NCBI GenBank assembly: GCA_002151545.1
Contig: CP021237.1
Span: forward strand, 2,108,001 to 2,172,000
Length of the DNA stretch: 64,000 nucleotides
Source of the DNA: Sphingobacteriaceae bacterium GW460-11-11-14-LB5
GTDB lineage: Bacteria; Bacteroidota; Bacteroidia; Sphingobacteriales; Sphingobacteriaceae
Direction: 5' to 3'
The position numbers and the translations under genes were made by a program. This document shows, in pieces, positions 62,395 through 64,000 of the stretch. Position 1 is the stretch's first letter. Every line of letters begins with the position of its first letter. The notes beneath the pieces were generated by a model. The model saw nothing but the letters and a program-made list of their open reading frames with translations, ran no database searches and had not been told where the DNA came from.

Positions 62395-62429
62395 ATTGAT
62401 ATTTTTATCGCTCCTAATTTAATATCAAT
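62395..62429. promoter_or_regulatory. Inverted repeat directly before the FGE start codon
   Basis: ATTGATATT (62395-62403) and AATATCAAT (62421-62429) pair perfectly with a 17-nt loop, ending 1 nt before ATG 62431. It could be an operator or a leader hairpin masking the start; AT-rich, so chance is possible. Confidence 0.35.
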
Positions 62430-62430
62430 C

Positions 62431-63552
62431 ATGTATAGATTTCTTTCTGCTTTGTTTTTTTTGCCGCTTCTCTTTGTATTTTCTTGTCAATCTAACCATG
62501 CTAAAGAAGAAGAACGGGCCAAACACAAGCAAGATTCTTTGGCCTCATGTGAAAAAAACATGCCCAGCCGTTTTGGTGCGGTAAAAGATTCTTCAAGTTT
62601 CGCTTCTAATAATAAAGTAAGTCACGATGGCATGGTTTTAATTCCGGCCGGTGAGTTTGCAATGGGTGCTTCTGATAAAGAGGGTAGAGATGATGAATAT
62701 CCGCAACACCAGGTTAAAGTATCTTCTTTCTGGATTGATGCTACCGAAGTAACCAATGCCAGTTTTAAAAAGTTTGTAGACGCAACCGGGTACCTGACTA
62801 CAGCCGAACGTAAACCAGATTGGGAGGAAATGAAAAAACAGCTGCCGGCAGGCACACCAAAGCCACCTGATAGTGTTTTTGTTGCCGCATCTTTAGTTTT
62901 CTATCAGCCTAAAAGTGTTACCTCTTTAAATGACGCCTCACAATGGTGGCGTTGGGTTAAAGGCGCCAATTGGAAACATCCTCATGGCCCTAACAGCGAT
63001 ATTAAAGGAAAAGAAAATTATCCGGTGGTACATGTATCTTGGGATGATGCCATGGCTTACTGTAAATGGTCGGGTAAACGTTTACCAACAGAAGCGGAAT
63101 GGGAGTATGCTGCAAGAGGTGCTTTGAAGAATGAAAAATATCCATGGGGGAATGAAGATATAGAAAAAGGTAAAGTAAAAGCCAATACCTGGCAGGGGAG
63201 CTTTCCGGTTAAAAACACCAATTGGGATGGTTTTAATGGTTTAGCTGCTGTGAAAAAATTTAAGCCCAATGGTTACGGACTTTATGATATGGCGGGCAAC
63301 GTATGGGAGTGGTGCAGCGATTGGTACCGCCCGGATTATTATAGCACAATTTCGGGATTGATCGATAACCCAAAAGGTCCCTCAGACAGTTATGATCCTA
63401 TGGAGCCAACAGTACCTAAAAGAGTGGTAAGGGGCGGTTCTTTTATGTGTAACGCCTCTTATTGCAAAGGTTACCGGGTAACTTCGAGAATGAAAACTTC
63501 AGTTGATACAGGCTTAGAACATACCGGTTTTAGGTGCGTCAGCTCTAACTAA
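62431..63552 (+). CDS. Formylglycine-generating enzyme (sulfatase-modifying factor) family lipoprotein
   Basis: A 373-residue protein with a lipoprotein signal (LFVFSC, Cys about residue 19). The FGE fold covers residues about 68-370: GMVLIPAGEFAMGASDKEG, then RLPTEAEWEYAARGA, then DMAGNVWEWCSDWY. Both copper-ligand cysteines of active FGEs are present: C340 and C345 in GGSFMCNASYCKGYR. Active FGEs convert a sulfatase Cys to formylglycine. Exported family members can also be structural (for example gliding proteins), so activity is likely but not proven. No sulfatase is in the window. Confidence 0.85.
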   Translation: MYRFLSALFFLPLLFVFSCQSNHAKEEERAKHKQDSLASCEKNMPSRFGAVKDSSSFASNNKVSHDGMVLIPAGEFAMGASDKEGRDDEYPQHQVKVSSFWIDATEVTNASFKKFVDATGYLTTAERKPDWEEMKKQLPAGTPKPPDSVFVAASLVFYQPKSVTSLNDASQWWRWVKGANWKHPHGPNSDIKGKENYPVVHVSWDDAMAYCKWSGKRLPTEAEWEYAARGALKNEKYPWGNEDIEKGKVKANTWQGSFPVKNTNWDGFNGLAAVKKFKPNGYGLYDMAGNVWEWCSDWYRPDYYSTISGLIDNPKGPSDSYDPMEPTVPKRVVRGGSFMCNASYCKGYRVTSRMKTSVDTGLEHTGFRCVSSN

Positions 63553-63656
63553 AGCCTTTTTTTGTTAAAGTTAAAATTACGCAAACGTTTGATCCATATT
63601 TTATTAAATATTATTGTTTAGTTTGGTCAAATCAAATTAAACCGAACCAAATCTTT

Positions 63657-64000
63657 ATGCAACAAACAACAAAATCAGGTCAAACACAAGGGCCAAAACC
63701 GCTTATTATCATTTGCGCGCTATTCTTTATTTTTGGCTTTGTAACCTGGGCAAACGGAACCTTAATTCCTTTCTTTAAATTATCTTTCGGACTATCAAAC
63801 TTACAGGCATTCTTTGTAACCTTTGCCTCATATATGGCTTACTTCTTTTTAGCGTTGCCATCATCGTGGATACTAAAGAAAGTTGGTTTTAAAAATGGAA
63901 TTGTTTTAGGCTTGGTAATTTTAGGCCTGGGTTCATTAATATTTATACCTGCAGCCCAAACCAGAACCTTTGGTTTGTTTTTAACCGGAATTTTTGTTCA
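63657..64000 (+). CDS. MFS sugar transporter (FucP/glucose-galactose type), 5' part
   Basis: The frame is open from ATG 63657 to the right edge, giving 114 residues with three hydrophobic helices. IIICALFFIFGFVTWANGTL then LQAFFVTFASYMAYFFLALP match the fucose/glucose-galactose permease group. The gene continues outside the window. Distinct from the FucP-like gene at 39521. Role with the FGE is not evident. Confidence 0.85.
   Translation, partial: MQQTTKSGQTQGPKPLIIICALFFIFGFVTWANGTLIPFFKLSFGLSNLQAFFVTFASYMAYFFLALPSSWILKKVGFKNGIVLGLVILGLGSLIFIPAAQTRTFGLFLTGIFV

Overview
The window looks like a chromosomal segment of a Bacteroidota bacterium of the Sphingobacteriaceae, most likely Pedobacter or a close relative. 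This is judged from the gene repertoire, the TAnnTTTG-type promoter boxes, the scarcity of Shine-Dalgarno sequences and the many palindromic intergenic repeats. No 16S or marker phylogeny could be run. The first 52.8 kb is almost entirely a plus-strand carbohydrate-degradation region. The rest is an arabinose operon followed by ordinary housekeeping and stress genes.

Region 1 (1-24.8 kb): a partial putative glycosidase, then GH140-like, GH43-like, a sialidase-fold propeller, a sialate O-acetylesterase (SASA), GH2, GH78, DUF3826, a BNR sialidase-like protein, an STN-fused alpha/beta-hydrolase esterase, a Tat-signal TIM-barrel isomerase, a GH141-like beta-helix fused to an L-rhamnose-mutarotase-like domain, a Gfo/Idh/MocA oxidoreductase, an SSS symporter and a second GH78. 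Region 2 (25.1-52.8 kb): an IclR regulator divergent from a 17-gene plus-strand series. That series is GH78, GH43/32-like, GH2, then an unusual intracellular block (solute-binding-like protein, two class III CoA-transferases, a second solute-binding-like protein, Gfo/Idh/MocA, MaoC hydratase, FucP-type MFS), then GH106, a small protein resembling EF-Tu domain 3, GH127, SASA, DUF5703/GH95-like, an SDR and a zinc alcohol dehydrogenase. The enzyme families (GH140, GH141, GH127, GH106, GH78, GH2, sialidase-like, esterases) resemble the inventory used on rhamnogalacturonan II and related pectins. That substrate is an inference; no SusC/SusD pair or hybrid two-component sensor lies in the window.

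Region 3 (53.1-57.3 kb): minus-strand araB-araD-araA, converting L-arabinose to D-xylulose 5-phosphate, a natural partner of pectin side-chain release. Region 4 (57.4-64 kb): a Fes-like esterase, a secreted DinB protein, an SRPBCC protein, HxlR divergent from an SDR with a clear 12-bp inverted-repeat operator, two VOC proteins, tRNA-Lys(TTT), a lipoprotein formylglycine-generating enzyme with both active-site cysteines, and the start of an MFS sugar transporter.

Two things stand out. First, the block at 32.8-40.8 kb couples two signal-peptide-less solute-binding-like proteins to two CoA-transferases, a dehydrogenase and a hydratase by 4-8 nt overlaps, and looks like an uncharacterised CoA-dependent sugar-acid pathway. 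Second, palindromic repeats of several families occupy many gene gaps and also sit inside reading frames, where they appear to supply a signal-peptide spacer, a start codon, and C-terminal tails with stop codons.
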